Assembly (NCBI GenBank): GCA_011742915.1
Contig: JAAQTN010000042.1
Coordinates: 1 to 46,564, forward strand
Reading direction: 5' to 3'
DNA length: 46,564 bases
Origin: Billgrantia desiderata
GTDB lineage: Bacteria; Pseudomonadota; Gammaproteobacteria; Pseudomonadales; Halomonadaceae
The position numbers and the translations under genes were made by a program. This document shows positions 33,238 through 41,621 of this stretch, piece after piece. The notes beneath the pieces are model-generated. The model was not told the origin of the DNA, did not search any database, and saw nothing but the letters and a program-made list of their open reading frames with translations. The first letter of the stretch is position 1. Each line of letters begins with the position of its first letter.

Positions 33238-34538
33238 GCATTCCCCTGATCGCCACGGCGTTCTTCATCATGCTCGGCCTGATGCTGCTGAGCATCCCGG
33301 TGGCCGTGGCCATCCTCTTCGTCGGCGTGATCGGCGGCTACCTGATGCACGGCTTCCCCCTGGTGGACATGATGGGTGGCGTGGTTTGGAGCAGCCTGAA
33401 CAGCCCCTCCATGCTGGCGATTCCGCTGTTCATGCTGCTCGGCGAACTGCTGCTGCGCGGCGGCATCGCCGACCGGATGTACGCGGCGCTCTCGGTGTGG
33501 TTCAACCGCCTGCCGGGCGGGCTGCTGCACACCAACATCGCCACCTGCACACTCTTCTCCGCCACCTCGGGCTCGTCGGTGGCTACCGCCGCCACCGTGG
33601 GCACCATCTCGCTGCCGGCGCTGCAGAAGTACCGCTATCCGGTGCGCCCCTCGCTTGGCTCCCTGGCTGCCGGCGGCACTCTGGGCATCCTGATTCCACC
33701 CAGCATCAACCTGTTGGTCTACGGCCAACTGGCCAATACCTCGGTCAGTCAGTTGTTCGCCGCCGGGCTGATCCCGGGCCTTACCCTGGCCCTGCTCTTC
33801 TCCGTCTACCTCTTCATCGCCCACGGCAAGGCGGGCAGCAGCGCCATGGTGGAAGTCAACCTGCCGCTGCGAGAGAAGCTTGCCCTCTCGCGCCACCTGG
33901 TGCCGCCTTTCGTCATCTTCGGGGTAGTGATGGGCAGCATCTACGGCGGGGTCGCAACGCCCACCGAATCCGCGGCCATCGGGGTGATGATCGCCCTGGC
34001 CTTCATCGTGGGCGGGGGCAAGCTGAGCCTCGACCTCTTGATCCACTGCTCGCTGCACGCCGCCAAGACCACCGGCATGGTGATCATCGTGCTGATGTGC
34101 GCGCTACTGCTCAACGTGACCCTCTCGATGCTGGGGGTGACCCAGGCGCTGACCCAGTGGGTGGCGAGCTTCGGCCTCACCCAGGTGGGCCTGCTGCTGG
34201 TGCTGCTGCTCTTCTATGTGGTGCTCGGCACCTTCATGGATGCCATGTCGATGCTGGTGCTGACGGTGCCGATCACCGTGCCGATGGTGATGGCCGTGGG
34301 CGTGGATCCCATCTGGTTCGGCATCTTCATCGTGCTGATGTGCGAGATCGCCTTGATCACGCCGCCGGTGGGCATGAACCTCTTCGTGGTGCAGGGGGTG
34401 CGCAAGGATGGCGGCAGCTTCAACGACGTGATTTGGGGCTCGCTGCCCTTCGTGGCGATCATGGCGCTGTTCACGCTGGCCATCATGGTCTGGCCTCAGA
34501 TCGTGATGTGGCTCCCCGACCTGCTGGCGGGGCGCTGA
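33234..34538 (+). CDS. dctM: TRAP transporter large permease, DctM family
   Basis: 434 residues and about twelve membrane helices, the channel-forming subunit of the sodium-driven TRAP uptake system. Family motifs are LAIPLFMLLGELLLRGGIAD, SATSGSSVATAATVGTISLP and AAGGTLGILIPPSINLLVYG, plus a matching second repeat (SIYGGVATPTESAAIGV, EIALITPPVGMNLFVV). The ATG at 33234 overlaps the dctQ stop and follows AAAGGAGG. It forms one transport unit with DctP and DctQ and is followed four bases later by the racemase-like gene. Confidence 0.95.
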   Translation: MSIPLIATAFFIMLGLMLLSIPVAVAILFVGVIGGYLMHGFPLVDMMGGVVWSSLNSPSMLAIPLFMLLGELLLRGGIADRMYAALSVWFNRLPGGLLHTNIATCTLFSATSGSSVATAATVGTISLPALQKYRYPVRPSLGSLAAGGTLGILIPPSINLLVYGQLANTSVSQLFAAGLIPGLTLALLFSVYLFIAHGKAGSSAMVEVNLPLREKLALSRHLVPPFVIFGVVMGSIYGGVATPTESAAIGVMIALAFIVGGGKLSLDLLIHCSLHAAKTTGMVIIVLMCALLLNVTLSMLGVTQALTQWVASFGLTQVGLLLVLLLFYVVLGTFMDAMSMLVLTVPITVPMVMAVGVDPIWFGIFIVLMCEIALITPPVGMNLFVVQGVRKDGGSFNDVIWGSLPFVAIMALFTLAIMVWPQIVMWLPDLLAGR

Positions 34539-34541
34539 TCG

Positions 34542-35243
34542 ATGACCCATTACCCTGGAGACGCCACTCCGCCGGCCCCCGTTCGCGTGCTGGCCATCAA
34601 CCCCAACACCAACCCGACCGTCACCCAGCGAGTGCGGGAGGTGCTGCAGGCCCAGGCACCGCCCGGCGTGATCATCGAGGCGGAGAGCCCGCACCAAGGA
34701 CCCCGAGCGGTGGAGAACGGGCAGGACAAGACCCGCGCCGCAGGCCACGTGATGGCGCTGATCGAAAGCCGCATGGCACAGGGGTACGCCGGCTATATCC
34801 TCGCTTGCTTCGATGACATCGCCGTTGCCGAGGCCCGCGCTCTGACCGGCGCCCCGGTGATCAGCCTGGCGGAGGCCGGCATTCGCCGCGCGGACGCCAC
34901 CGGCGGCCCCTTCACGGTGATCACCACCTTCGAGGGCGCCGTGGCCACCATTGAGTCGCTCTGCGAGTGCTACGGCGTGAAGGAGCGCTGCCGCGTCGTG
35001 GCCACCGGCATCGGCGTGAGCGAGACCGCGGCGCGCACCACCCTGGCCGAGACGCGGTTGGCGAGCCTCTGCGAGGGAGCCCGCGCGGAGGGGGCTCGAG
35101 CCATCGTACTGGGCTCCGGCGCCTTCGCCGGACGCGGCGCGCAGCTTGCCAGGCGCCACGGCCTTCCGGTGATGGACGGCTTCGCCGAGGCGCTGGCCTT
35201 CGTGCTGCGCCAGGCGGAACCCTTGAGGGCCCGGAGCACCTAG
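34542..35243 (+). CDS. Asp/Glu/hydantoin racemase-superfamily protein with one active-site Cys
   Basis: 233 residues. The superfamily marks are VLAINPNTNPTVTQRVREVL at the start and AGYILACFDDIAVAEARALT, which holds the first catalytic cysteine. The second half reads ARAIVLGSGAFAGRGAQLAR, where racemases normally have a cysteine (usually GCAGM); here it is serine followed by glycine. Related one-cysteine enzymes include decarboxylases, so this may not be a true racemase. It is the last gene of the TRAP operon and probably acts on the transported compound. Confidence 0.82.
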   Translation: MTHYPGDATPPAPVRVLAINPNTNPTVTQRVREVLQAQAPPGVIIEAESPHQGPRAVENGQDKTRAAGHVMALIESRMAQGYAGYILACFDDIAVAEARALTGAPVISLAEAGIRRADATGGPFTVITTFEGAVATIESLCECYGVKERCRVVATGIGVSETAARTTLAETRLASLCEGARAEGARAIVLGSGAFAGRGAQLARRHGLPVMDGFAEALAFVLRQAEPLRARST

Positions 35244-35252
35244 CGCCTTCGC

Positions 35253-37463
35253 TCAGGTGGGAGTGCACGCCCCTGCGCGCCTGGCGCGGTGGGCGTGCAG
35301 CTTCTTGTAGCTCTCGATCAGACGCTGGTGCTTCTCCAGGCCTTCGAGCTGCATGTTGGTGGGCGTGAGGCCATGGAAGCGCACCTCGCCGGTGACAGAG
35401 CCGACCACCGCGGCCATGGTCTTCTCACCGAACATGCGGGTGAGGTTGTGCAGGTAGTCGTCGAGCTCCAGCTCGTCGTCGAGCACGATCTCCAGCACCG
35501 CGGCCATGGCCTGGTAGAACAGCCTGCGCTCCACGGTGTTGTCATTGTACTGCTGGAACATCTCGACCCGCTCCAGGGCCTCTTCGTGCTGCCCAAGCGC
35601 CAGGTGGATCAGCAGCTTCAGCTCGAGGATGGTGAGCTGGCCCCACACGGTGTTCTCGTCGAACTCGATACCGATCAGGGTGATGATGTCCATGTGCTCG
35701 TCGAGCTGGCTCTCCTCCAGGCGCTCAAGCAGCCCGGCGAGCTGCTCGTCGCTCAGGGCGTGGAGGTTGAGGATGTCCTCGCGGTAGTCCAGCGCCATGT
35801 TGGTGTTGTCCCAGATCAGGTCCTCCACCGGGTACACCTCGGAGTAGCCCGGCACCAGGATGCGGCACACCGGCGCGCCCAGGTCCTCGTGCACGGCCAT
35901 GTAGGCCTCGAGCCCCAGCTCTTCCAGAATGCCGAACAGCGTGGCTGCTTCTTCATCCGTACTGTTGGAACCGCTGCCGGAGAAGTCCCAATCGGCGAAC
36001 TCGAACTCGCTCCTGGCACTGAAGAAGCGCCAGGAGACCAGCCCCGAGGAGTCGATGAAGTGCTCGACGAAGTTGTTGGGTTCGGAGACGGCCTGGGAAT
36101 TGAAGGTCGGCGGCAGGAAGTCGTTCAGACCCTCGAAGCTGCGGCCCTGCAGCAGCTCGGTGAGGCTGCGCTCCAGTGCCACCTCGAAGCTGGGGTGGGC
36201 ACCGAAGGAGGCGAACACACCGCCGGTGCGCGGGTTCATCAGGGTCACGCACATGACCGGGAACTGGCCGCCCAGCGAGGCGTCCTTGACCAGCACCGGG
36301 TAGCCCTGGGCCTCCAGCGCCTGGATGCCTTCGAGGATGCCCGGGTAGCGCTCGAGCACCTCCATGGGCACGTCCGGCAGCGCCAACTCCTGTTCGAGGA
36401 TCTCGCGCTTCACCGCCCGCTCGAAGATCTCGGAAAGGCATTGCACCTGGGCTTCAGGCAGCGTGTTACCGGCGCTCATGCCGTTGCTGAGGTAGAGGTT
36501 CTCGATCAGGTTGGAGGGAAAGTAGACCGTCTCGCCGTCCGACTGGCGCACGAAGGGCAAGGCGACGATGCCCCGCTCACGCTTGCCGGAGTTGGTGTCG
36601 ATCAAGTGCGAGCCGCGCAGCTCGCCCTCCGGGTCGTAAATCTCGCGGGTGTAGTCGTCGAGGATGCCTGCGGGCAGCTCGTCGTTGGGCCCGGGCTTGA
36701 ACCACTCCTCGTTGGGATAGTGCACGAAGGCGCTGCCCGCGATCTCTTCGCCGAAGAACTGGTCGTTGTAGAAGAAATTGCAGCTCAGGCGCTCGATGAA
36801 CTCGCCCAGCGCCGAGCACAGCGCGCTCTCCTTGGTGGCGCCCTTGCCGTTGGTGAAGCACATCGGCGAGGCGGCATCACGAATGTGCAGCGACCACACG
36901 TGGGGCACGATGTTGCGCCAGGAGGCGATCTCGATCTTCATGCCCAGCTCCGCCAGCATGGCGGACATGTTGGCGATGGTCTGCTCCAGCGGCAGGTCCT
37001 TGCCCTCGATCCAGGTGTAGGAGGCCTCGTCGGGCTGCACCATCAGCAGGGCCTGGGCGTCCTCGTCGAGGTTCTCCACCGTCTCGATCTGGAACTCGGG
37101 GCCGGTCTGCACCACCTTCTTGACGGTGCAGCGGTCGATGGAGCGCAGGATGCCTTCGCGGTCTTTCTCGGAGATGTCTTCCGGCAGTTCGACCTGGATC
37201 TTGAAGATCTGGTTGTAGCGGTTCTCTGGGTCGACGATGTTGTTCTGCGAGAGGCGGATGTTCTCGGTGGGGATGTTGCGCGCCAGGCAGTAGACCCGCA
37301 CGAAGTAGGCCGCACACAGCGCGGAAGACGCCAGGAAGTAGTCGAACGGGCTTGGTGCCGAGCCGTCGCCCTTGTAGCGGATGGGCTGGTCGGTGATGAC
37401 GGTGAAATCGTCAAACTTGGCTTCAAGCCTGAGATTTTCGAGAAAATTGACTTTGATTTCCAT
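35253..37463 (-). CDS. ycaO: OsmC-YcaO fusion protein
   Basis: 736 residues from ATG 37463 (MEIKVNFLENLRLEAKFDDF). Residues about 1-140 are an OsmC-like domain with the peroxide-type motif SSALCAAYFVRVYCLARNIP. Residues about 165-575 are the YcaO domain: CFTNGKGATKESALCSALGE and FIERLSCNFFYNDQFF include the ATP-binding acids, and LPEAQVQCLSEIFERAVKRE is also typical. A helical C-terminal region follows. YcaO proteins use ATP to activate amide backbones. E. coli YcaO is linked to RimO-dependent ribosomal protein S12 methylthiolation, and this protein is its longer OsmC-containing form. No precursor peptide is nearby, so a natural-product role is unlikely. Confidence 0.93.
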   Translation of the reverse strand: MEIKVNFLENLRLEAKFDDFTVITDQPIRYKGDGSAPSPFDYFLASSALCAAYFVRVYCLARNIPTENIRLSQNNIVDPENRYNQIFKIQVELPEDISEKDREGILRSIDRCTVKKVVQTGPEFQIETVENLDEDAQALLMVQPDEASYTWIEGKDLPLEQTIANMSAMLAELGMKIEIASWRNIVPHVWSLHIRDAASPMCFTNGKGATKESALCSALGEFIERLSCNFFYNDQFFGEEIAGSAFVHYPNEEWFKPGPNDELPAGILDDYTREIYDPEGELRGSHLIDTNSGKRERGIVALPFVRQSDGETVYFPSNLIENLYLSNGMSAGNTLPEAQVQCLSEIFERAVKREILEQELALPDVPMEVLERYPGILEGIQALEAQGYPVLVKDASLGGQFPVMCVTLMNPRTGGVFASFGAHPSFEVALERSLTELLQGRSFEGLNDFLPPTFNSQAVSEPNNFVEHFIDSSGLVSWRFFSARSEFEFADWDFSGSGSNSTDEEAATLFGILEELGLEAYMAVHEDLGAPVCRILVPGYSEVYPVEDLIWDNTNMALDYREDILNLHALSDEQLAGLLERLEESQLDEHMDIITLIGIEFDENTVWGQLTILELKLLIHLALGQHEEALERVEMFQQYNDNTVERRLFYQAMAAVLEIVLDDELELDDYLHNLTRMFGEKTMAAVVGSVTGEVRFHGLTPTNMQLEGLEKHQRLIESYKKLHAHRARRAGACTPT

Positions 37464-37674
37464 GGATCGGCACCGGAAGGACGTGAGAGGGCTTCGGCGA
37501 AGCAAGAGCAGAAACCCTCCATTATCCAGTTTTTACCCGCTGCCGTCTTGGGGGTCGCGAAAAATCCGAGGGCAGAGCAAACGCAGCCGCGTTGCAGCCC
37601 TGGCAGGCGCCGATCATGGTGGTGACAGAGGTCTCACAGAGGCGATGCCATGCCAATACTGGGCGGATGCAGCT

Positions 37675-37872
37675 GCTGAGTGCAAGCTCGGGACCCACGG
37701 TTATGCGCTGCCCCCGGCGGCGAGCGCGATGCGCACACCTGGGCGGTGCTACGCGCCTTCCAGATGCATTTCCGGCCAGCGGATTACCGCGGCGAGCCAG
37801 TTGCCGAGAGCGCGGCAATCCCCTGGGCACTGCTCACCAAGCACCGTCCTGAGGCGCTAAAGGATGCGCGCC
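37675..37872 (+). pseudogene. C-terminal remnant of an AmiD-like N-acetylmuramoyl-L-alanine amidase
   Basis: In the intergenic region between the YcaO and XRE-cupin genes one frame reads HGYALPP, and a second frame continues GGERDAHTWAVLRAFQMHFR, PADYRGEPVAESAAIPWALL and TKHRPEALKD. The AFQMHFRP segment is typical of the peptidoglycan-binding tail of AmiD/AmpD-type amidases. The frameshift and missing catalytic domain make it a relic. The remainder of 37464-37881 shows no other gene. Confidence 0.5.
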
Positions 37873-37881
37873 TGACGACGT

Positions 37882-38430
37882 TCACATGTCCGGCGGATAG
37901 TGGATCAGATCATGGATTCGCGCCGTAGGCGCTTCGAGGTTGCGATAGGCATGCGGGCGGTCTGCGGCGAAGCGCATGGCATCGCCGGCCTCGAGGCGAT
38001 GCCACTGCCCCTCGACCGCGAGCTCCATGACGCCTTCGATGACCACCACGTGTTCGACGATGCCCGGCGCATGCGCCGGCGACTCGCTGAACGTGCCTTG
38101 GGGAAGATCGATGACGAACATCTCGAAGCCCAGACCGGGGTCGAAGGCAAACAGTGGCAGCACGGTCATGCCGGAGGCATCCTGGTGCCATGGGGTCGAT
38201 GAGCGGCTGGCCGGGGTCAAGCCGGGCGCCAGAAAGTAACTCATCGGCACCCGCAGGCCGCTGGCGATCTTCCACAGTGTGGCCACTGTGGGGGTCGACT
38301 CTCCGCGTTCGATTTGCCCCAGCATCGCCTTGCTCACGCCGGTCTTCCGAGCGACGCCATCCAGGCTCAACCGATAAGCCTGGCGGCACGCCTTGAGTCG
38401 CTGACCCAGCGCCGCGAGATCGGCTTCCAT
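37882..38430 (-). CDS. XRE-family regulator with cupin domain
   Basis: 182 residues from ATG 38430 (MEADLAALGQRLKACRQAYR), preceded by AGGAG. The N-terminal helix-turn-helix is LSLDGVARKTGVSKAMLGQI, ERGESTPTVATLWKIASGLR. Residues about 105-180 are a cupin beta barrel (PGIVEHVVVIEGVMELAVEG, HRLEAGDAMRFAADRPHAYR), which would bind a small ligand. It is divergent from the BenE-type transporter over two strong palindromes, and it most likely represses that gene and itself. Cupin-XRE regulators of this type often control amino-acid or aromatic-acid uptake. Confidence 0.9.
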   Translation of the reverse strand: MEADLAALGQRLKACRQAYRLSLDGVARKTGVSKAMLGQIERGESTPTVATLWKIASGLRVPMSYFLAPGLTPASRSSTPWHQDASGMTVLPLFAFDPGLGFEMFVIDLPQGTFSESPAHAPGIVEHVVVIEGVMELAVEGQWHRLEAGDAMRFAADRPHAYRNLEAPTARIHDLIHYPPDM

Positions 38431-38490
38431 GGCAACTCCTCTTCGGTCACATTGCGGTTTGCACACCATCTTCCTCAATGCGCGTACTGA

Positions 38491-38520
38491 AAGCAATGTG
38501 CGTTATAGCGCACATTGCTT
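38491..38520. promoter_or_regulatory. palindromic operator 1, XRE-cupin/benE region
   Basis: AAGCAATGTGCG and CGCACATTGCTT are perfect 12-bp arms around TTATAG. The core TGTGCGTTATAGCGCACA occurs again, inverted, at 38530. Its length and symmetry make it an excellent binding site for the divergent regulator. Confidence 0.75.
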
Positions 38521-38529
38521 CCGCTGGAC

Positions 38530-38549
38530 TTGTGCGCTATAACGCACAA
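38530..38549. promoter_or_regulatory. palindromic operator 2, XRE-cupin/benE region
   Basis: TTGTGCGCTATAACGCACAA has 7-bp arms around CTATAA and lies 21 bases before the benE start. It is the inverted counterpart of operator 1, with centres 34 bp apart, so two dimers would sit on nearly the same face of the helix. Confidence 0.72.
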
Positions 38550-38570
38550 ACCCTCTTCGAGACACTCGCC

Positions 38571-39755
38571 ATGCCCCAGTCCAACTTCTGGCGCGACAGC
38601 AGTCCCGCCCACGCCACCGCCGGTTTCGTCGCCGTACTGGTCGGTTATAGCAGTTCTGCGATCATCATTTTCCAGGCCGCCGCTGCCGCGGGCGCCTCGC
38701 CGAGTCAGATCGGCGCCTGGCTGAGCACTCTGGGGCTGGCGATGGGTATCACCACGATCGGGCTCTCGTTGCACTATCGGCAGCCGATCCTTACCGCCTG
38801 GTCGACACCCGGCGCCGCGCTACTCGCGGTCAGCCTGCCCGGCAGCTCACTCAACGAAGCGATCGGGGTATTCATGTTCTGCGCACTGCTGGTGCTGATC
38901 TGCGGCATCACCGGCTGGTTCGCACGGCTGATGCAGGTGATTCCGCAGTCGATCGCAGCGGCGATGCTGGCCGGCGTGCTGCTGCGCTTCGGCCTCGACG
39001 CCTTCGTCTCGCTGGGCCACGCCTTCACCCTGGTGCTGGTGATGCTGGCAACCTATCTGATCGCCAAGCGCTGGCTGCCGCGCTACGCTATCCTGCTGGT
39101 GCTGGTTCTAGGGTTCGCCTGCGCCGCCGCGCTAGGTAAGATCGATACCGCCGCGGCGCACTGGTCGTTCGCACTGCCAATGCCGACCATGCCTCATTTC
39201 ACCCCATCCAGTCTGCTCGGCATCGGCCTGCCTCTGTTCGTGGTCAGCATGGCTTCTCAGAACGCACCCGGCGTCGCCACACTGCGCGCTGCGGGCTACG
39301 CCCCCCCGATCTCGCCGCTGATGATCTGGACCGGCCTGGCCACACTGTTGCTGGCACCCTTCGGCGCCTTCAGCCTGTGTCTCGCCGCCATCACAGCGGC
39401 GATCTGCATGGGCAGCGACGTTCACGCCGATCCGGCGCGGCGCTATCCGGCCGCGGTCTGGGCAGGGCTGTTCTATCTGCTCGCGGCGGTATGCGGCGGC
39501 TCGATCGGTAGCCTGTTCGACGCCCTGCCGCGGGAACTGGTCGTGGCCCTGGCGGGCCTGGCGCTGCTGCCGACCATCGCCAGCAGCCTGCACCGGGCGC
39601 TGTGCGAGGAGGCCCTGCGCGAGCCGGCGCTGATCACCTTCCTGGTCACGGGTTCAGGCGTGAGCCTGTTCGGCATCGGCGCGGCCTTCTGGGGACTGGT
39701 CGCGGGTATGGTGGCGCTGGGTGTCGCCGGTTCTCGCCGCCGCCCGCGATTCTAG
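38571..39755 (+). CDS. benE: BenE-family benzoate/H+ symporter
   Basis: 394 residues and about twelve membrane helices. The BenE family features are AGFVAVLVGYSSSAIIIFQA near residue 20, LHYRQPILTAWSTPGAALLA and VSMASQNAPGVATLRAAGY. It carries benzoate or a similar acid across the inner membrane with protons. I chose ATG 38571 (MPQSNFWRDSSPAHATAGF) because the upstream codons lie in the operators. No benzoate catabolism genes are nearby, so the substrate may not be benzoate. Confidence 0.9.
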   Translation: MPQSNFWRDSSPAHATAGFVAVLVGYSSSAIIIFQAAAAAGASPSQIGAWLSTLGLAMGITTIGLSLHYRQPILTAWSTPGAALLAVSLPGSSLNEAIGVFMFCALLVLICGITGWFARLMQVIPQSIAAAMLAGVLLRFGLDAFVSLGHAFTLVLVMLATYLIAKRWLPRYAILLVLVLGFACAAALGKIDTAAAHWSFALPMPTMPHFTPSSLLGIGLPLFVVSMASQNAPGVATLRAAGYAPPISPLMIWTGLATLLLAPFGAFSLCLAAITAAICMGSDVHADPARRYPAAVWAGLFYLLAAVCGGSIGSLFDALPRELVVALAGLALLPTIASSLHRALCEEALREPALITFLVTGSGVSLFGIGAAFWGLVAGMVALGVAGSRRRPRF

Positions 39756-39817
39756 ACCGGATCGGCGGCCAGCGGCTCCAGCCGGTGATCAGATGGGCGA
39801 AGTCTTGACATACACCG

Positions 39818-40040
39818 CGGCGGGCTTGGAGAACATGTTGGCGATAGTCTGCTCCAGCGGCAGGTCCTTGCCCTCGCGGTCTTTCTCGGAGATGTCTTCC
39901 GGCAGTTCGACCTGGATCTTGAAGATCTGGTTGTAGCGGTTCTCCGGGTCGACGATGTTGTTCTGCGAGAGGCGGATGTTCTCGGTGGGGATGTTGCGCG
40001 CCAGGCAGTACACCCGCACGAAGTAGGCCGCACACAGCCT
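39818..40040 (-). pseudogene. duplicated fragment of the OsmC-YcaO gene with internal deletion
   Basis: On the minus strand this encodes VRVYCLARNIPTENIRLSQN, NIVDPENRYNQIFKIQVELP, EDISEKDREG and then directly KDLPLEQTIANM. It matches the ycaO region at 37175-37320 nearly perfectly, then jumps to the part near 36970-37005. The missing stretch lies between two EG codon pairs, as after a short-repeat deletion. It is in the same orientation as the intact ycaO and has no start or C-terminus. Confidence 0.85.
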
Positions 40041-40117
40041 GGCGGTAGGGCAAACAAGAATCTACCCGGCAAACTGGTTACCGGGTAGTTCCCTGCATAC
40101 TTGTGTTTTTTCGTCAG

Positions 40118-40134
40118 AGCCGTCTCAGCGGCTT
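40118..40134 (+). terminator. weak hairpin downstream of benE
   Basis: AGCCG and CGGCT form a short stem with a TCTCAG loop followed by TTGTTT. A second stem, CTACCCGG and CCGGGTAG, lies at 40062-40088. Either could end the benE transcript. Both are weak, and 40135-40202 shows nothing else. Confidence 0.35.
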
Positions 40135-40202
40135 TGTTTACGCAAATTAACGTTGAGTAACGCTGAAAGCAACATAGACATTAGGCTAAAGCATGGCCGC
40201 TC

Positions 40203-40823
40203 TCAGGCCGTCGTACTCGGCTCTCTCACTATGGTGCAGTCCTCATGTTGCAGTGCTTCGAGCACTCTCCGGCCCCGCGGAGAGAGCCGATAGCCCGTGC
40301 CCAGGCTCTCTGTCAGGCCCAGATTCTTGAGCTTGCGCACGTTGAGCTTGAAGGCTTCCTTCTCCAGATCCATCATCTCACACAGTTCCCCAGCGCGGAC
40401 ACCGGGACGGTTCCCTATCACTTCCAGCGTCTTTCGAGTCCACGGCCCATGTGCGGCTCGCTCATCCAGCCGCCGCAAACGCTCGCGCAAGCCCCGGATT
40501 TCCTCATTCGTCAGATCCGTCGATTCGCGAAGGGCTATCCGAGGATCGGGGCGTAACGCGCCCAGCTCGATTTTGTAGAACTCGCCTTCACTACGCCGGG
40601 AGAGTTCGCGCAGCATTGCCTCGCGGGATTCATAGCCAGCCTGCACCGCATCCTGCTCGGAGATCTCCTCAAGCGCGACCTGAGTCACCGACACGATGGG
40701 AAGCTCGCCCACGGCGGTGAGCAGCGTACCTCCTGACTTTACGGTTGGTCGCTGCCAGCGCCGAAAGGCCAGCGTCACGCGGCCATCACGAATCTTTTCG
40801 AGAAACGCCTTCTTGAACAGCAC
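40203..40823 (-). CDS. ASCH-like domain plus winged-helix protein
   Basis: About 206 residues from a GTG at 40823 (LFKKAFLEKIRDGRVTLAFR) with GGGAGG upstream. Residues 1-95 resemble the ASCH/PUA-like fold (VTLAFRRWQRPTVKSGGTLL, VTQVALEEISEQDAVQAGYE), a nucleic-acid or nucleotide binding module. Residues about 115-205 look like a winged helix (LEVIGNRPGVRAGELCEMMD, LNVRKLKNLGLTESLGTGYR). The function is unknown; it may be an RNA- or modified-base-binding regulator. It lies 52 bases after the SDR gene stop on the same strand. Confidence 0.72.
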   Translation of the reverse strand: MLFKKAFLEKIRDGRVTLAFRRWQRPTVKSGGTLLTAVGELPIVSVTQVALEEISEQDAVQAGYESREAMLRELSRRSEGEFYKIELGALRPDPRIALRESTDLTNEEIRGLRERLRRLDERAAHGPWTRKTLEVIGNRPGVRAGELCEMMDLEKEAFKLNVRKLKNLGLTESLGTGYRLSPRGRRVLEALQHEDCTIVREPSTTA

Positions 40824-40874
40824 GACTATTGCCTCCCTTCCCCGCCTGATACTCCGCACCGCTATCTTCCACTG

Positions 40875-41621
40875 CTATCTTCCGCCAGTTACGTCCAACA
40901 GCGTGCCGGTAGAGTACGAGGCTTCGTCGGAGAGCAGCCAGAGAACGGCGCGGGCCACCTCCTCGGCTTGGCCGCCGCGCTGCATGGGCACGCCCGCCTT
41001 CACTCGCTCGACCCTGTCGGGCTCGCCCCCGCTGGCATGGATCTCGGTGTAGATCACCCCGGGTCGCACGGCGTTGACACGGATGCCCTCGCCCGCGACC
41101 TCCTTGGCCAGGCCGATGGTGAAGCTGTCGATAGCGCCTTTAGCAGCGGCGTAGTCGACGTACTCATCCGGCGCGCCGAGCCGCGAGGCGATGGAGGAGA
41201 CGTTGACGATCGCCCCACCCTGCCCGCCGTGCCGGGTCGACATCCGCCGTACGGCCTGCCGGGCACAGAGAAAGCTGCCGATCACGTTGGTGGTCAGTAC
41301 CCGGTTCAGGCGCGCGGCGTCCATCTCCTCCACTCGCATCTGCCTTTCCAGGATACCGGCGTTGTTGACCAGCGCCGTGACCGGTCCGAGCTTCTCGTCG
41401 ACTTCGGCAAACAGGCGCATCACGTCGGCTTCGTTGCCGACATCGCCCGCCATGGCAATGGCTTTGCCGCCGGCGTGGGCGATCTCCTCGACTACGGCCT
41501 GCGCTGCCGCCTCGTTGTGGCGATAGTTGATGCACACGGCGTAGCCTCTGGCCGCGGCCAGGCGGGCGGTGGCCGCACCGATGCCCCGGCTGCCGCCGGT
41601 AACCACCAGGACCTTTTTCAA
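40875..41621 (-). CDS. short-chain dehydrogenase/reductase (SDR)
   Basis: 248 residues of classical SDR type. The cofactor motif is VVTGGSRGIGAATARLAAAR (TGxxxGIG), NNAGIL follows near residue 88, and the catalytic Ser, Tyr and Lys appear in IVNVSSIASRLGAPDEYVDY and AAAKGAIDSF. It uses NAD(P)H to interconvert an alcohol and a ketone. The substrate is unknown. It overlaps the RibD-like gene by four bases and is the last gene of a three-gene unit with that gene and a GNAT gene. Confidence 0.92.
   Translation of the reverse strand: MKKVLVVTGGSRGIGAATARLAAARGYAVCINYRHNEAAAQAVVEEIAHAGGKAIAMAGDVGNEADVMRLFAEVDEKLGPVTALVNNAGILERQMRVEEMDAARLNRVLTTNVIGSFLCARQAVRRMSTRHGGQGGAIVNVSSIASRLGAPDEYVDYAAAKGAIDSFTIGLAKEVAGEGIRVNAVRPGVIYTEIHASGGEPDRVERVKAGVPMQRGGQAEEVARAVLWLLSDEASYSTGTLLDVTGGR

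Noticed and set aside
35253..37463. A YcaO-based azoline peptide (RiPP) cluster
   Set aside because: There is no precursor peptide, dehydrogenase or E1-like partner nearby, and the OsmC fusion marks the housekeeping RimO-linked type.
35289..37625. A 778-residue open frame on the plus strand opposite the OsmC-YcaO gene
   Set aside because: It is the antisense shadow of a high-GC gene with strong family motifs. Its own translation is low-complexity and rich in Val, Leu, Gln and His, with no motif.
38478..38570. A 31-residue N-terminal extension of BenE
   Set aside because: It would encode the two palindromic operators. The start at 38571 fits the family N-terminus.
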